A DNA stretch of 64,000 bases from Comamonas sp. KCTC 72670 (GTDB lineage Bacteria > Myxococcota > Myxococcia > Myxococcales > Myxococcaceae): contig BNCN01000007.1 in NCBI GenBank assembly GCA_014656495.1, positions 438,037 through 502,036 on the forward strand, in the 5' to 3' direction. Made by a program: the position numbers and the translations under genes. Shown here piece after piece: positions 26,361 to 34,706 of this stretch (the stretch's first letter is position 1; each line of letters starts with the position of its first letter). The notes beneath the pieces are model-generated. The model ran no database searches, was not told the DNA's origin, and saw only the letters and a list, made by a program, of their open reading frames with translations.

Positions 26361-27107
26361 TCAGGGAGTGGGCGGAATCTGCGGCGCCGTGGGGGGAGGC
26401 AGGTCCGGATTGTACAGGCCGCGCAGGACGAGCGTCGCGCCCTGGTCATCCTTGAGCAGCACCGGCCTGCCCTGCTCCAGCCCCACGAGCCGCACGCTGA
26501 ACGCCACGCCGTCCGACGTCACGTGGACGGCCATCTGCCCCGGAACGAGCGGCTCCGGCACGGCGCTCTCGGAGGGCATCCAGGCCAGTTGGGGGTGTAC
26601 GGCCTGGAACGTGCGCGTGTACACCCGGGCCTGGTCCGCGCCCGCCTGACGGAGCGCGGTGCGCCACACGTCCTGAGACTGGGGCGTCTCCGCGTGGGAC
26701 TGGAGCTCGTGCACCATCTGCAGGTGGACGCGCCGGGCCACGCGCAGCAAATCCAGGTTCGCCGCCACCTCGGAGCGGGACTGCTCCAGCCCCTGGGGAC
26801 GGCCGCCCGCGAGCGTGCTCATGACGCCCAGGAGGATGACGCCGGACGCCCACAGCGGCGCGGACCGGCCGCGAAGCAGCTCCCAGGCCAGGCGCGCCGT
26901 GCCCACCGCGGCGAGCACCGAGCCCACCAGCACGAGCCAGCGCGGCGCCCCGCCCGCGTGAAAGGGCTGCGTCAGCGCGCTGGACAGGTGCGTCCACTCG
27001 GGCACGGACACCACGCCCACGCCCGCGGCGAAGGCGAGGAACAAGGCGGCGTGGACGAGCCGCAAACCCAGTGGGGACGTCTGCCCCACCTCACTGCGCG
27101 CCGTCAC
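26361..27107 (-). CDS. Hypothetical membrane protein in the Tad/Kil-like cluster
   Basis: A 248-residue protein with three predicted membrane helices in its first half (about 15-35, 58-75, 87-102) and a soluble C-terminal domain of ~145 residues ending in a Pro-rich tail (PDLPPPTAPQIPPTP). No family is recognised. Its GTG start overlaps the stop of the Flp-like gene by 4 nt (GTGA), so the two are translationally coupled. The soluble domain contains paired strands (VHVTSDGVAFSVRLVGLEQGRPVLLKDDQG) that may form a small beta fold. A role in the apparatus is inferred only from coupling and position. Confidence 0.7.
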   Translation of the reverse strand: MTARSEVGQTSPLGLRLVHAALFLAFAAGVGVVSVPEWTHLSSALTQPFHAGGAPRWLVLVGSVLAAVGTARLAWELLRGRSAPLWASGVILLGVMSTLAGGRPQGLEQSRSEVAANLDLLRVARRVHLQMVHELQSHAETPQSQDVWRTALRQAGADQARVYTRTFQAVHPQLAWMPSESAVPEPLVPGQMAVHVTSDGVAFSVRLVGLEQGRPVLLKDDQGATLVLRGLYNPDLPPPTAPQIPPTP

Positions 27108-27331
27108 GGGAACGGCAGGTTCAGCACGAAGTAGAAGGAGTCGTAATAAATCTGGTACGCCTCCATGAACAGGTCGATGACGTTGGACTGCTTGTCCTCG
27201 GACCAGTTGACCTTCACCGACGCGCCGATGACGAGCGCGACGACGAGAATCCAGTTCAGGAGCGAGTACTCCAGCATGGCCTGCCCGCGACGGTTACGGG
27301 CGCGGGAACGCAGCGTCTTCGGGTGGTTCAC
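27104..27331 (-). CDS. Small Flp-type pilin-like protein
   Basis: A 75-residue protein with a basic N-terminus (SRARNRR), then GQAMLEY, which matches the Flp prepilin processing pattern G-X4-EY (Glu at +5, Tyr at +6), followed by a hydrophobic segment LLNWILVVALVIGASV. The roughly 35-residue C-terminus is aromatic-rich. This is how Flp pilins and small TadE-like subunits look. GTG start overlapping the upstream stop by 4 nt. No prepilin peptidase is present in the window. Major versus minor subunit cannot be decided from sequence. Confidence 0.75.
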   Translation of the reverse strand: MNHPKTLRSRARNRRGQAMLEYSLLNWILVVALVIGASVKVNWSEDKQSNVIDLFMEAYQIYYDSFYFVLNLPFP

Positions 27332-28137
27332 GGCGAGTCCTCAGAGGTGTCATGTCCGTGCCCGGGCTCCGCGGCGCCGGGCAGGTCATCGAGTATAGCA
27401 TCCGCGAACTCCAGCTTGATCTTCGGAGCATCTGGAGCGGGGATGCGCATGCGCGGCTTGGCGTCGATGCCGTACTCCGCCACTTCCATGGCGTGGCCGA
27501 TGCCGGGAATCTCAATCTTCGCCAGGTTGAGCAACGGAATCTCGCGGCTGAGCCACATCCGCTTGATGACGGTGTTCTTCAGCACGACCTCCACGGGAAC
27601 AGCGGGCACCGTTCCGGCGAGCGTCATCAACCGCGTCTCCTTGCCCGAGCGGGTCGTCGGCTTCACGCCCTGGGGCAGCCTGGCCGGCTTCTCCGGCGGC
27701 GCGCTCTTGTCCTTCTCCGCCTCCGCCAGCTGCTTCTTCACCACGTGCTGGAGCGCCTCGTCCGAGTACTCCTGCGGCGGGTTGAAACCGGTGCCGATGT
27801 AGAGCCGGGAGATGGCGTCGTAGCGGATTTCGTCGCCCTCGCGCGCCACCAGCATGCGCATCTGCGAGAGCGGAGACTTCATGGCCGGGTGCGTCCCCGC
27901 CTCCATCTCCACCCACACCGCGTCCCGGCCCTCCTTGTCCTTCTCCTCGCCCACCACGGCCAGGCGCCAGTAGTACACGCGCGCCCCGCCACCGTTGAAG
28001 CGGTACGTCACCCAGTCGCCCATGCGAGCCGGCCGGGCGCCTCGGGACATGTGCTGCACCAGGTCGCGCGCGGGGTTCGCGTCCACCGTCAAGGGGAGCG
28101 CGAGCACCAACGCGGCCACCACCCACAGGGTCCTCAC
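27328..28137 (-). CDS. Hypothetical secreted protein in the Tad/Kil-like cluster
   Basis: A 269-residue protein with a signal peptide (LWVVAALVLALPLTVDA, cleavage near residue 20) and a soluble beta-rich mature part. No family is recognised. The GTG at 28137 overlaps the stop of the preceding gene by 4 nt (GTGA), supporting this start over a longer form. The chain includes an acidic-basic stretch (EAEKDKSAPPEKPARLPQG) in the middle, a likely linker between two domains. The C-terminus is His/Asp/Glu-rich. Presumed periplasmic partner of the pilin-like subunits. Confidence 0.7.
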   Translation of the reverse strand: MRTLWVVAALVLALPLTVDANPARDLVQHMSRGARPARMGDWVTYRFNGGGARVYYWRLAVVGEEKDKEGRDAVWVEMEAGTHPAMKSPLSQMRMLVAREGDEIRYDAISRLYIGTGFNPPQEYSDEALQHVVKKQLAEAEKDKSAPPEKPARLPQGVKPTTRSGKETRLMTLAGTVPAVPVEVVLKNTVIKRMWLSREIPLLNLAKIEIPGIGHAMEVAEYGIDAKPRMRIPAPDAPKIKLEFADAILDDLPGAAEPGHGHDTSEDSP

Positions 28138-28907
28138 TTCGAGCCCTCCCGCTTCTGCGACTGGTCCTTCTCCCAGGCCTGACGGCTCTGGCGGACGGCA
28201 TCGTCGTTGGGCACCGCGTCCGGGCGGTCCGAGCCGATCCACATCTGGACCACGGCCGTGACGCCCTCCTCCGCGGGCGACAGCGTGGTCACCACCTGCT
28301 CGCCCTTGCGCGCGTGCTCCAGGGTGAGCTGCGTGCCGCCGCCCACCTTCATCGCGGAGTTGCGCACCGGGGCGTAGCCGCGCTTCTCCAGCTCCGCGTT
28401 CACCTGCTGCTGCACCTTGGTCAGCTCCCCCGTCACCAGCGTGGTGCGGCTCTGGGAGCCACCCGGGTCATCCCGCGTGGCGAGGTCCTGGCTGTACAGC
28501 GCGCCCTCGAGCGAGATCAGGCCGGGCGCCGGCTTCTTGGGCGGCCGCACCCACAGGTCGCGCAGGACGGTGAAGCCCACCGTCTTGCCCAGGTGCTTGC
28601 GAAGGACAACGCCGCGCTGAAGGCCCTCGCGGGTGTAGAGCGCGGACACCACGCCCTCGTCCTTCATGTCCCCTTCCACCACGGTGGGGTAGCCCTCGTC
28701 CTGCCACTTCTTGGCGAAGTAGAGCGCCACCTTGTCCATGGGGTCGGTCGTCGTGAAGTACGCAAGGCGGTAGTACTCCCCGCCAATCACGAGGTCATTG
28801 CCAATGCGGGTGTGGATGGTGCCCGGATAGATGGGCAGCTCCTGCTCCGCCGCCGCCGGCCCGGAGGCCAGCAGCAGGCACAGGAGGCCCATCCGGACCC
28901 CACTCAC
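28134..28907 (-). CDS. Hypothetical secreted protein in the Tad/Kil-like cluster
   Basis: About 257 residues with an N-terminal signal peptide (GLLCLLLASGPAAA). The mature part begins ELPIYPGT and contains an alpha/beta domain (DPMDKVALYFAKKWQDEGYPTVVEGD) of unknown family. The GTG at 28907 gives a compact signal peptide and almost no overlap with the upstream TadE-like gene; ATG at 28892, 28940 or 28943 are alternatives. Tightly linked to the following gene by a 4-nt overlap. The YPG-T start and helix-strand pattern are seen in other myxobacterial secreted proteins of unknown role, but I cannot assign a function. Confidence 0.68.
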   Translation of the reverse strand: MSGVRMGLLCLLLASGPAAAEQELPIYPGTIHTRIGNDLVIGGEYYRLAYFTTTDPMDKVALYFAKKWQDEGYPTVVEGDMKDEGVVSALYTREGLQRGVVLRKHLGKTVGFTVLRDLWVRPPKKPAPGLISLEGALYSQDLATRDDPGGSQSRTTLVTGELTKVQQQVNAELEKRGYAPVRNSAMKVGGGTQLTLEHARKGEQVVTTLSPAEEGVTAVVQMWIGSDRPDAVPNDDAVRQSRQAWEKDQSQKREGSK

Positions 28908-28908
28908 G

Positions 28909-30102
28909 CTACTCGCAAGGAATCTTGAGGTCTTGCTCATCATTCCGCGTGGACTCCGGCCGGGCATCCGGGTCGGTCGGGTCGTCGGCCATGGCCCGCT
29001 TGCAACCCATGTAGAACTCGCCGCGCGCGTTGAAGACCTTGATGTAGTTGCTGTCGTTGTACGTCATCTCGTCGCGGAACGGCGCGGTGTCGAAGCAGTT
29101 CGGGCGCTCGTGGTCGGTCAGCTCGAAGCGGCGCTTGTGCATGACGTGCAGGCCGCTGCTCGCCTTCGCGTCGTACTGCGCCAGACCCGTGCAGTCGCCC
29201 TTCTGGGAGTTGCCCACGCCGTAGTTGCGCGCCACGACGAAGGTGCCCAGGAAGTTGGGGAGCACCGAGGCGACGACGTCCAGGATGGCGCCGATGCCCA
29301 GGCTGTCCAGCGTGGAGGCGAAGCCCAGGTACACCATGCGGTCCACCTGACGGTAGAGGCCGTGGGGCTGGTTCAGGTCACCACCGGTGTGCTGACCCGC
29401 GCGCCGGCCACGGATGATGGCGTCGCCACCGTCCGGCATGTGCCAGCCGTTGGCGTACATGGAGTATTTGGACTTGAGCGTCATGCTGCCCAGGTCGCGG
29501 CCTCCCATCATGTTCTCCTTGAAGAAGCCGCCGCGCCCCCCGCTCTCGTCCAGGTAGCTCGTGGGCAGGATGGTGTTCTGGTAGGTCATCTGGACTTCGG
29601 ACTCGACCCAGCCCTTGTTGTTGAAGCCCCACTGGTTCAACACCCATCCCATGCCGTTGTTCAAGGGGCTGAGGATGGCGCCCGCCAGGCCGCCTCCTTC
29701 GCTGGTGCTCGGGCGGCTGAGCATCCCGCTCTCGAGCAGCGCGATCTCCTTGTTGGTGATGGTCGCCTGCACGTCCGTGAAGCGGGCGATGAAGTTCCCA
29801 CCCGGGCCGTTGGGCTCCACCGAGTCCATGTCCTTGTAGCGCTCGACGAACTCGTCGTGCGCCTCCTGCCGGGCGTCCTCGAAGGCAGCATCATGCCGGC
29901 CGTTCGCGAAGTCGGAGAGCGCGTAGCTCGTCATCTCCCAGACGGCGTAGCGCGCCGCCTCCTGGAGCTTGAGCTTCGCCCTCACCAACTCCGTGAGGTA
30001 CATGCTGAACAGCAGGATCGTCACGAGGAGCGGCACGGAGAGCGCGAACTCGACCGTGGCTGCACCGCGAGAGCGTGAACGCAAATGGTGACGGGCGCGC
30101 AT
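28909..30102 (-). CDS. TadE-like pseudopilin with large C-terminal domain
   Basis: A 397-residue protein. The basic N-terminus (RARHHLRSRSRG) leads to GAATVEF, a G-X4-EF prepilin-like site, and one hydrophobic helix (ALSVPLLVTILLFSMYLTEL), as in TadE/TadF minor pilins. The remaining ~350 residues form a large extracytoplasmic domain with several Cys residues near the end (GDCTGLAQ, NCFDT, MGCKRA, IPCE). Ordinary TadE proteins are below 200 residues, so this is a pilin helix carrying a big passenger, as reported for Kil pilin-like subunits. It lies 8 bp after the TadG-like gene. Confidence 0.82.
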   Translation of the reverse strand: MRARHHLRSRSRGAATVEFALSVPLLVTILLFSMYLTELVRAKLKLQEAARYAVWEMTSYALSDFANGRHDAAFEDARQEAHDEFVERYKDMDSVEPNGPGGNFIARFTDVQATITNKEIALLESGMLSRPSTSEGGGLAGAILSPLNNGMGWVLNQWGFNNKGWVESEVQMTYQNTILPTSYLDESGGRGGFFKENMMGGRDLGSMTLKSKYSMYANGWHMPDGGDAIIRGRRAGQHTGGDLNQPHGLYRQVDRMVYLGFASTLDSLGIGAILDVVASVLPNFLGTFVVARNYGVGNSQKGDCTGLAQYDAKASSGLHVMHKRRFELTDHERPNCFDTAPFRDEMTYNDSNYIKVFNARGEFYMGCKRAMADDPTDPDARPESTRNDEQDLKIPCE

Positions 30103-30110
30103 GGCAGTCC

Positions 30111-32195
30111 TCAGTGCGTGATGATCTTCGGGGCGAGGCCCTGAAGCGGTCCGGGCAGCGCATCCATCATCTCACCAATCTTCGGCAGCGAGTGACGGCC
30201 CTGGAACACGGACGCCAGACGCGGGCGCCAGTAGGGGTTGAAGAAGTTGGGCTGCTCCGCCCAGTTGCCCGGCCGGTGGTAGTAGGACTGGCCGCGGGAG
30301 ATGACGTTCAGGCCTTCCACCAGGCCCAGGAACTTCTTCCGGTTGTTGAGCATCTCCAGGCCGTCCGTGTCGGGCGTGAAGGCGAACTTCACCTTGCCCT
30401 CGTCGTTCAGGAGCGCCGGCGCGTTGGTGCCCGTGCCGTCCTTGTTGTCACGGTTCACGACCTGCTCCGGGTCCTTGTTCAACGCCACCCACGCGGTGGG
30501 CTGGTTGAAGTCCGCCTGGCGGCGAGCCGCGTTGGACATGGACGCGTTCGCCGTGGGGTTGCACACCGAGCCCAGTTGGCCGGGCTCGAAGTGCATGAAC
30601 GGCGTCAGGCCGCCCCAGGGGTGGTGGCCGTCCTGCACGGGCCGGACGTTGGCCGCGAAGACATCCGTGCGCGCCCAGCAGATGAACGCCAGCTCCAGCA
30701 CGCAGATGCGCGAGCGGTGCAGACCCACCTCACCCTCGGGGCCGCTGGGCCGCACGTGGCCCTGCCAACGCTCCGAGTTGTTCGTGTAGTTCACGCGCCA
30801 GTGCAGACCGCCGCGGGTGCGGCCGCTGTCGGTGTCGTTGAGCGCCCAGATGCTCGTCTTCGTCATGTGGCGGTAGGGCAGCTTGGCGGTGTTGTTGTCA
30901 CCCTTGCCCTTGCGGTTGTCGCCGAAGCACTTCCAGTAGTCGTCGTTCTTGGTGCACGACACCGGGTTGTCCGCCTTGCCCACGCCCACGTCGATCTCCG
31001 CGGGGCCGAACTTGAGCCAGTACGGGTCGTCCGAGCCGATGTTGTCACCCTGCGCCGTCATGCCCCACGGGCTGAGGTTGTCGTTCCAGTCGCGGATGTA
31101 GTTGCGGCCGTCCTGGCCGGGCCCCCGCCCCGCCCGAAGGACGTTGGCGTTGGGGAAGGTGGCGGACAGCATGCGCGTCTGGCCAATCTTGCCGAACTCG
31201 AAGATGCCGGGGATGTCGACACCGCCGTTGAAGAAGTCCCGCATGAAGCCGAGCATGTCCGGCAGCGGCAGCAGGTCACCCATGCGGCGGCTGGTGATGA
31301 AGCCCTGGGGGCAGGCGCCGCCCGTGGCGTCACACGCGTAGCGCGTGGCGTTGGAGATGCCACCCATGGCGCGCTTGGCGCGGGCGATGGGGTCGTTGGC
31401 GGCCTTCTTCGTCACGTCCAGCGCGCCGAAGGGGTTCTTCCACGTGTTCGGCGCCAGCGGCTTGCCACCCGCGTGCGGGTTGTGCGCCTGGCTGAAGAGA
31501 CACTGGCTGTAGATACCCGTCGCCAGCTGGCTGGCGAGCGAGGAGATGTTGCTGTCGTTGTCGTCGATGACCGTCTGGGTGGTCTGCGTCACGTGCGTGG
31601 ACGCGGACATCATCACGGCCTGCGACGCGAAATACATGACGCCGTTCAACACCCGGTGCGCGGGGATGATCCATTCACCGATGATCCGGTCCGGGTTGGC
31701 GGAGCGGATGACCTGCTGGATGGGTCTCAAGAACATGTTTCTGTACGCGGTCATGATCCGGCCAATGGCCTTGATGACGGCACTCACGTACGGGATGACG
31801 TTCTCGAGAATGGGACAGGCTATCTTCCAGAAGAGGTTGCTCGTCTTGCCGGCGCACGGATTCAACGTGCGCATGAAGCCGTAGATGTCCGTGAGGAAGG
31901 CCTCGGCGGAGTAGATGAGCGACAGCAGCGACTGCCACATCATCGCCGACACGTAGTGCGACACCTGCGTGCGGTTGGCATACGCGTAGAAGTTGAACGC
32001 GCGCGCCTCCATGGCGGCCATGGAGTACGACGCCGAGTCCGCCGTGTTCTGCAGGCGGATGCGCTCATGCACCGTGTGGCCGATGTTGACGGTCGTCAAC
32101 ACGGCGATGGACATGATCAACACCATCAAGGCGGCCAGCACCAAGGCCTGGCCTTCCTGGCGGCGGAAACTCTGTCGGAGGGTCCGGGTGAACAT
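30111..32195 (-). CDS. TadG-like protein, very large
   Basis: A 694-residue protein with an N-terminal Tad_N-type membrane helix (EGQALVLAALMVLIMSIAVLTTVNIGHTVHERIRLQNTADSAS). The tail after the helix, with QNTADSASYSMA, is diagnostic for the TadG/Tad_N family. Unlike its two neighbours the residue five after the Gly is Leu, not Glu. The large C-terminal part is Trp/Tyr/Asn/Gly-rich with several Cys, consistent with a folded surface domain. It lies between two TadE-like genes (8 bp and 21 bp away). Possible adhesin or toxin-delivery role at the prey contact is inference. Confidence 0.82.
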   Translation of the reverse strand: MFTRTLRQSFRRQEGQALVLAALMVLIMSIAVLTTVNIGHTVHERIRLQNTADSASYSMAAMEARAFNFYAYANRTQVSHYVSAMMWQSLLSLIYSAEAFLTDIYGFMRTLNPCAGKTSNLFWKIACPILENVIPYVSAVIKAIGRIMTAYRNMFLRPIQQVIRSANPDRIIGEWIIPAHRVLNGVMYFASQAVMMSASTHVTQTTQTVIDDNDSNISSLASQLATGIYSQCLFSQAHNPHAGGKPLAPNTWKNPFGALDVTKKAANDPIARAKRAMGGISNATRYACDATGGACPQGFITSRRMGDLLPLPDMLGFMRDFFNGGVDIPGIFEFGKIGQTRMLSATFPNANVLRAGRGPGQDGRNYIRDWNDNLSPWGMTAQGDNIGSDDPYWLKFGPAEIDVGVGKADNPVSCTKNDDYWKCFGDNRKGKGDNNTAKLPYRHMTKTSIWALNDTDSGRTRGGLHWRVNYTNNSERWQGHVRPSGPEGEVGLHRSRICVLELAFICWARTDVFAANVRPVQDGHHPWGGLTPFMHFEPGQLGSVCNPTANASMSNAARRQADFNQPTAWVALNKDPEQVVNRDNKDGTGTNAPALLNDEGKVKFAFTPDTDGLEMLNNRKKFLGLVEGLNVISRGQSYYHRPGNWAEQPNFFNPYWRPRLASVFQGRHSLPKIGEMMDALPGPLQGLAPKIITH

Positions 32196-32216
32196 GGGTC
32201 GGGAGTCCTCTTCCTC

Positions 32217-33206
32217 TTACAGACCCCAGTCGGGGTTCAGATGCATGATCCACTTGCGGTGGAAGTTGGACTGCATGCGCATGCTGTAGGTGGCCGTCAG
32301 CGGCATGAAGTACCGCTTGCCGGCCAGGTCAGAAACGATGGGGATGCTGCCGTTGGCGAGCATCCAGAGCACGGTCATCTCGAGCGGATAGACGGAGTCG
32401 TATCCCATCTCGTGCTCGATACCGCGGGCCCCCGCGAGCAACGGGGTGAGGTTGCCGCGGCGGTTCATCATGTTCGCGCGCGGATCCACGGTGCTTCGGT
32501 CGATGGCGCCTCGCAGCGCCATGCCCGCGTTCGAAGCGAACCAGGAGTAGAAGATGATGGAGTTCGCGAAGGGCACCCGCAGCTGGTACCAGTAGCGAAG
32601 GCGGATGGTAAGCCGCGTGGACTTGCGGAACACCAGCTCCGCGTCGTCCGGCTCCGGCAGGTTGAAGAACTTGCGGATGTGGTTTTCGAGCGACGGGACC
32701 TCGGGGAAGGAGTCCGCGCCGTCGAAGTCCAGCTCCTGCCAGTTGTAGCCGCTGCGCAGCTTCCACATCGAGTCGATGGGCGTGAAGTACGCGGGACTGA
32801 TGGTGTCCACCCGAATGACGCCGAACAGGTTGGACCCGTTGACCGTGCGGGGCACACGGCCGCCACCGAAGTTCAGTGTGCGCATGCCGTGGTCGTAGAG
32901 CGTGTGGATGGCGAACGTCTTGCCCAGCTCCACGATGTCGTCCGTGCGCCCCATGGTGGGAAGCAGCGCCACGATGGCCGCGTCGTGCATGCGCTCGTTG
33001 TTGCCGTTCCACACGATGCCGGCGCGCGCGGCCTGGTAGGCGGCGTACTCCGTCATGAGCTTCGCGTGCTGCATCATCGTGAGCTGGATGATCCCCAGCG
33101 TCATGAAGACGGTGAGCGGCATGATCATCGCCGCTTCGACCGCGGCTTGACCCGACTGCCGACGAGACGCCCCCTGCGCCCCCGGTTTTTGTGCTTCCTG
33201 TCCCAT
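32217..33206 (-). CDS. TadE-like pseudopilin with large C-terminal domain
   Basis: A 329-residue protein. SGQAAVEAAM gives the G-X4-E site (Glu at +5), followed by the hydrophobic helix IMPLTVFMTLGIIQLTMM. The ~270-residue C-terminal domain includes an aromatic-rich region (IRLRYWYQLRVPFANSIIFYSWF) and a conserved-looking end (MHLNPDWGL). It is the first pilin-like gene of the block and starts 96 bp downstream of the anti-sigma stop, so its promoter, if separate, is in that gap; I could not identify a convincing one. Probably the same transcript as the next two genes. Confidence 0.8.
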   Translation of the reverse strand: MGQEAQKPGAQGASRRQSGQAAVEAAMIMPLTVFMTLGIIQLTMMQHAKLMTEYAAYQAARAGIVWNGNNERMHDAAIVALLPTMGRTDDIVELGKTFAIHTLYDHGMRTLNFGGGRVPRTVNGSNLFGVIRVDTISPAYFTPIDSMWKLRSGYNWQELDFDGADSFPEVPSLENHIRKFFNLPEPDDAELVFRKSTRLTIRLRYWYQLRVPFANSIIFYSWFASNAGMALRGAIDRSTVDPRANMMNRRGNLTPLLAGARGIEHEMGYDSVYPLEMTVLWMLANGSIPIVSDLAGKRYFMPLTATYSMRMQSNFHRKWIMHLNPDWGL

Positions 33207-33302
33207 GAAGCCATTATCCGGGGACAGGAGTCAGAAGCGCATCGGTCAAATGGACAGACCTGCGCCTACGTTCCCTCCCATTTCATGAGAAAGCCTCGAC
33301 AG

Positions 33303-34706
33303 CTATTTCAGGGGGTTACCGGATTGCGAGGGCGCGACACGGCGCTGTGACTCGCCCGAGAGCCGCCGGCGGGCCGCGTTGGCGGCGCTCGAAGCGGGGG
33401 CTTCTTGTATCACGAGGTTACACGTCTCAACGCCCTCTGAATACATACCCAGGGCGAACTCAGCCTCGCACAAGCGGTTCAACAAATCCCAGCGCTCGGA
33501 TCCGGCGGCCCCCGCCGCGAGCGCCGCGCGGATCAGCCCGGCCTCCCGGGCCCGATCTCCAGACTTGGACGCCGCCCTCGCCTGCTGTGACAAGGCGGAC
33601 ACGGACACCCTCGGGGCCCGGGCCGCCGACGGCGCGGGGGCGGACGACTCCTTGCGCATCTCCGGGGCGGGAGCGCCCCGCGCGGAGCCGACGGCCGCGA
33701 CCTCCGACTGGGCGGCCGGCGCGGACTCGCCGAACAACTGGCCCTTGGGCGGTGGCGGTGGCGCAGGTGGGGACTCGTCCTCCGCCATGGCGGCGGGGGC
33801 CGCCTCCATCTTCGCGGCGGCCTCGCTCTTCTTCTCGGCCCGGGACATCCCCACCCGGAGCGAATCACGCGGGGGCACGGATTTGGGGGCCTGGGAGTCC
33901 GGAACGCGCCGCTCGGCCAGGACGAGCGACTCCTCGTCGTCCATGGCACCGCCTTCCGGGAGCACCGGCGCGGGCTTGGCGGCGGGCGCGGATTCCTGGG
34001 TGCGGTTCCGGGCGCTCACGGACGGCGCCCGCTTCGATTTGCCGGCGCCCTCCCGCTCTCCCCGCATGCCCAGGCCACCACCACTGCCGGCGTTGGCCCA
34101 ATCCTCCGCGCGCAGCTTATCCATGCCGCCCAGGTCCACCTTCGCGGCGCTCTTGCTCGGCGCGGGCCACTTCTTGGCTTTGGACGCGTCCGAGTCCGGC
34201 TCGGCGAAGCTCCGTTCCGCGGGAGGCGGCGCTGGGGCCGCCGCGACGGCCGGAGCAGGCGCTGGGGCCGCTGGCGCCGAGGGCGCGGGGGCGGAATCCT
34301 TCGCGGCCCACGGCGCCTCCACCTCGGCGGCGCGCAGGTCCAGCTGGGTGAGCTCGGGCGAGCGGGCCTGGAACGTCACGATGCCGAACGTGCTGACCGA
34401 GGCCAGCCCCACCACCGGCAGCAGCCACCGGCGCCAGCGGCTCGGCTTCGGCGCGGGGCCCGCGGCGGCGCGGCGCGCGGCCTGCTGCGCATACGCCATC
34501 AACGACTCCAGCCCCGCGTCCGGCGCGGCCTCCACGGACAGCTGGGACATGGTGGCGCGCACGCCGCGGATTTCATCCAGGGCCTGCGTGCAGCGGGCGC
34601 AGCCTTCCAGATGCGCCTCGACAAGGCGGGCCTCGGCCACGGGCAGCTCGCCATAGGCGAAGTCGAGCAGGCGGTCCTCCTGCGCGTGCGCGTTCTGCGG
34701 CTTCAT
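33303..34706 (-). CDS. Transmembrane zinc-finger anti-sigma factor with long periplasmic region
   Basis: A 467-residue protein: an N-terminal zinc-binding anti-sigma domain (HLEGCARC, the H-X3-C-X2-C core, within residues 1-60), one transmembrane helix (about 92-110), then ~250 residues of Ala/Pro/Ser/Lys-rich low complexity, and a C-terminal TPR-like helical domain (about 365-460). The ZAS fold should bind and silence the ECF factor encoded just upstream; the ATGA overlap with that gene ensures a matched supply. The long disordered part and TPR end are unusual additions and could relay an envelope signal or be the substrate of regulated proteolysis. Confidence 0.85.
   Translation of the reverse strand: MKPQNAHAQEDRLLDFAYGELPVAEARLVEAHLEGCARCTQALDEIRGVRATMSQLSVEAAPDAGLESLMAYAQQAARRAAAGPAPKPSRWRRWLLPVVGLASVSTFGIVTFQARSPELTQLDLRAAEVEAPWAAKDSAPAPSAPAAPAPAPAVAAAPAPPPAERSFAEPDSDASKAKKWPAPSKSAAKVDLGGMDKLRAEDWANAGSGGGLGMRGEREGAGKSKRAPSVSARNRTQESAPAAKPAPVLPEGGAMDDEESLVLAERRVPDSQAPKSVPPRDSLRVGMSRAEKKSEAAAKMEAAPAAMAEDESPPAPPPPPKGQLFGESAPAAQSEVAAVGSARGAPAPEMRKESSAPAPSAARAPRVSVSALSQQARAASKSGDRAREAGLIRAALAAGAAGSERWDLLNRLCEAEFALGMYSEGVETCNLVIQEAPASSAANAARRRLSGESQRRVAPSQSGNPLK

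Noticed and set aside
33253-33274. GGAAC plus GTC as an ECF-type promoter before the first pilin-like gene
   Set aside because: The spacing (14 bp) is shorter than usual for ECF promoters, so it is not called.
30075-33350. Very long open frame opposite the TadE/TadG-like genes
   Set aside because: Same cause; the composition is Val/Arg/His-rich with no signal or domain, and it spans several real genes.
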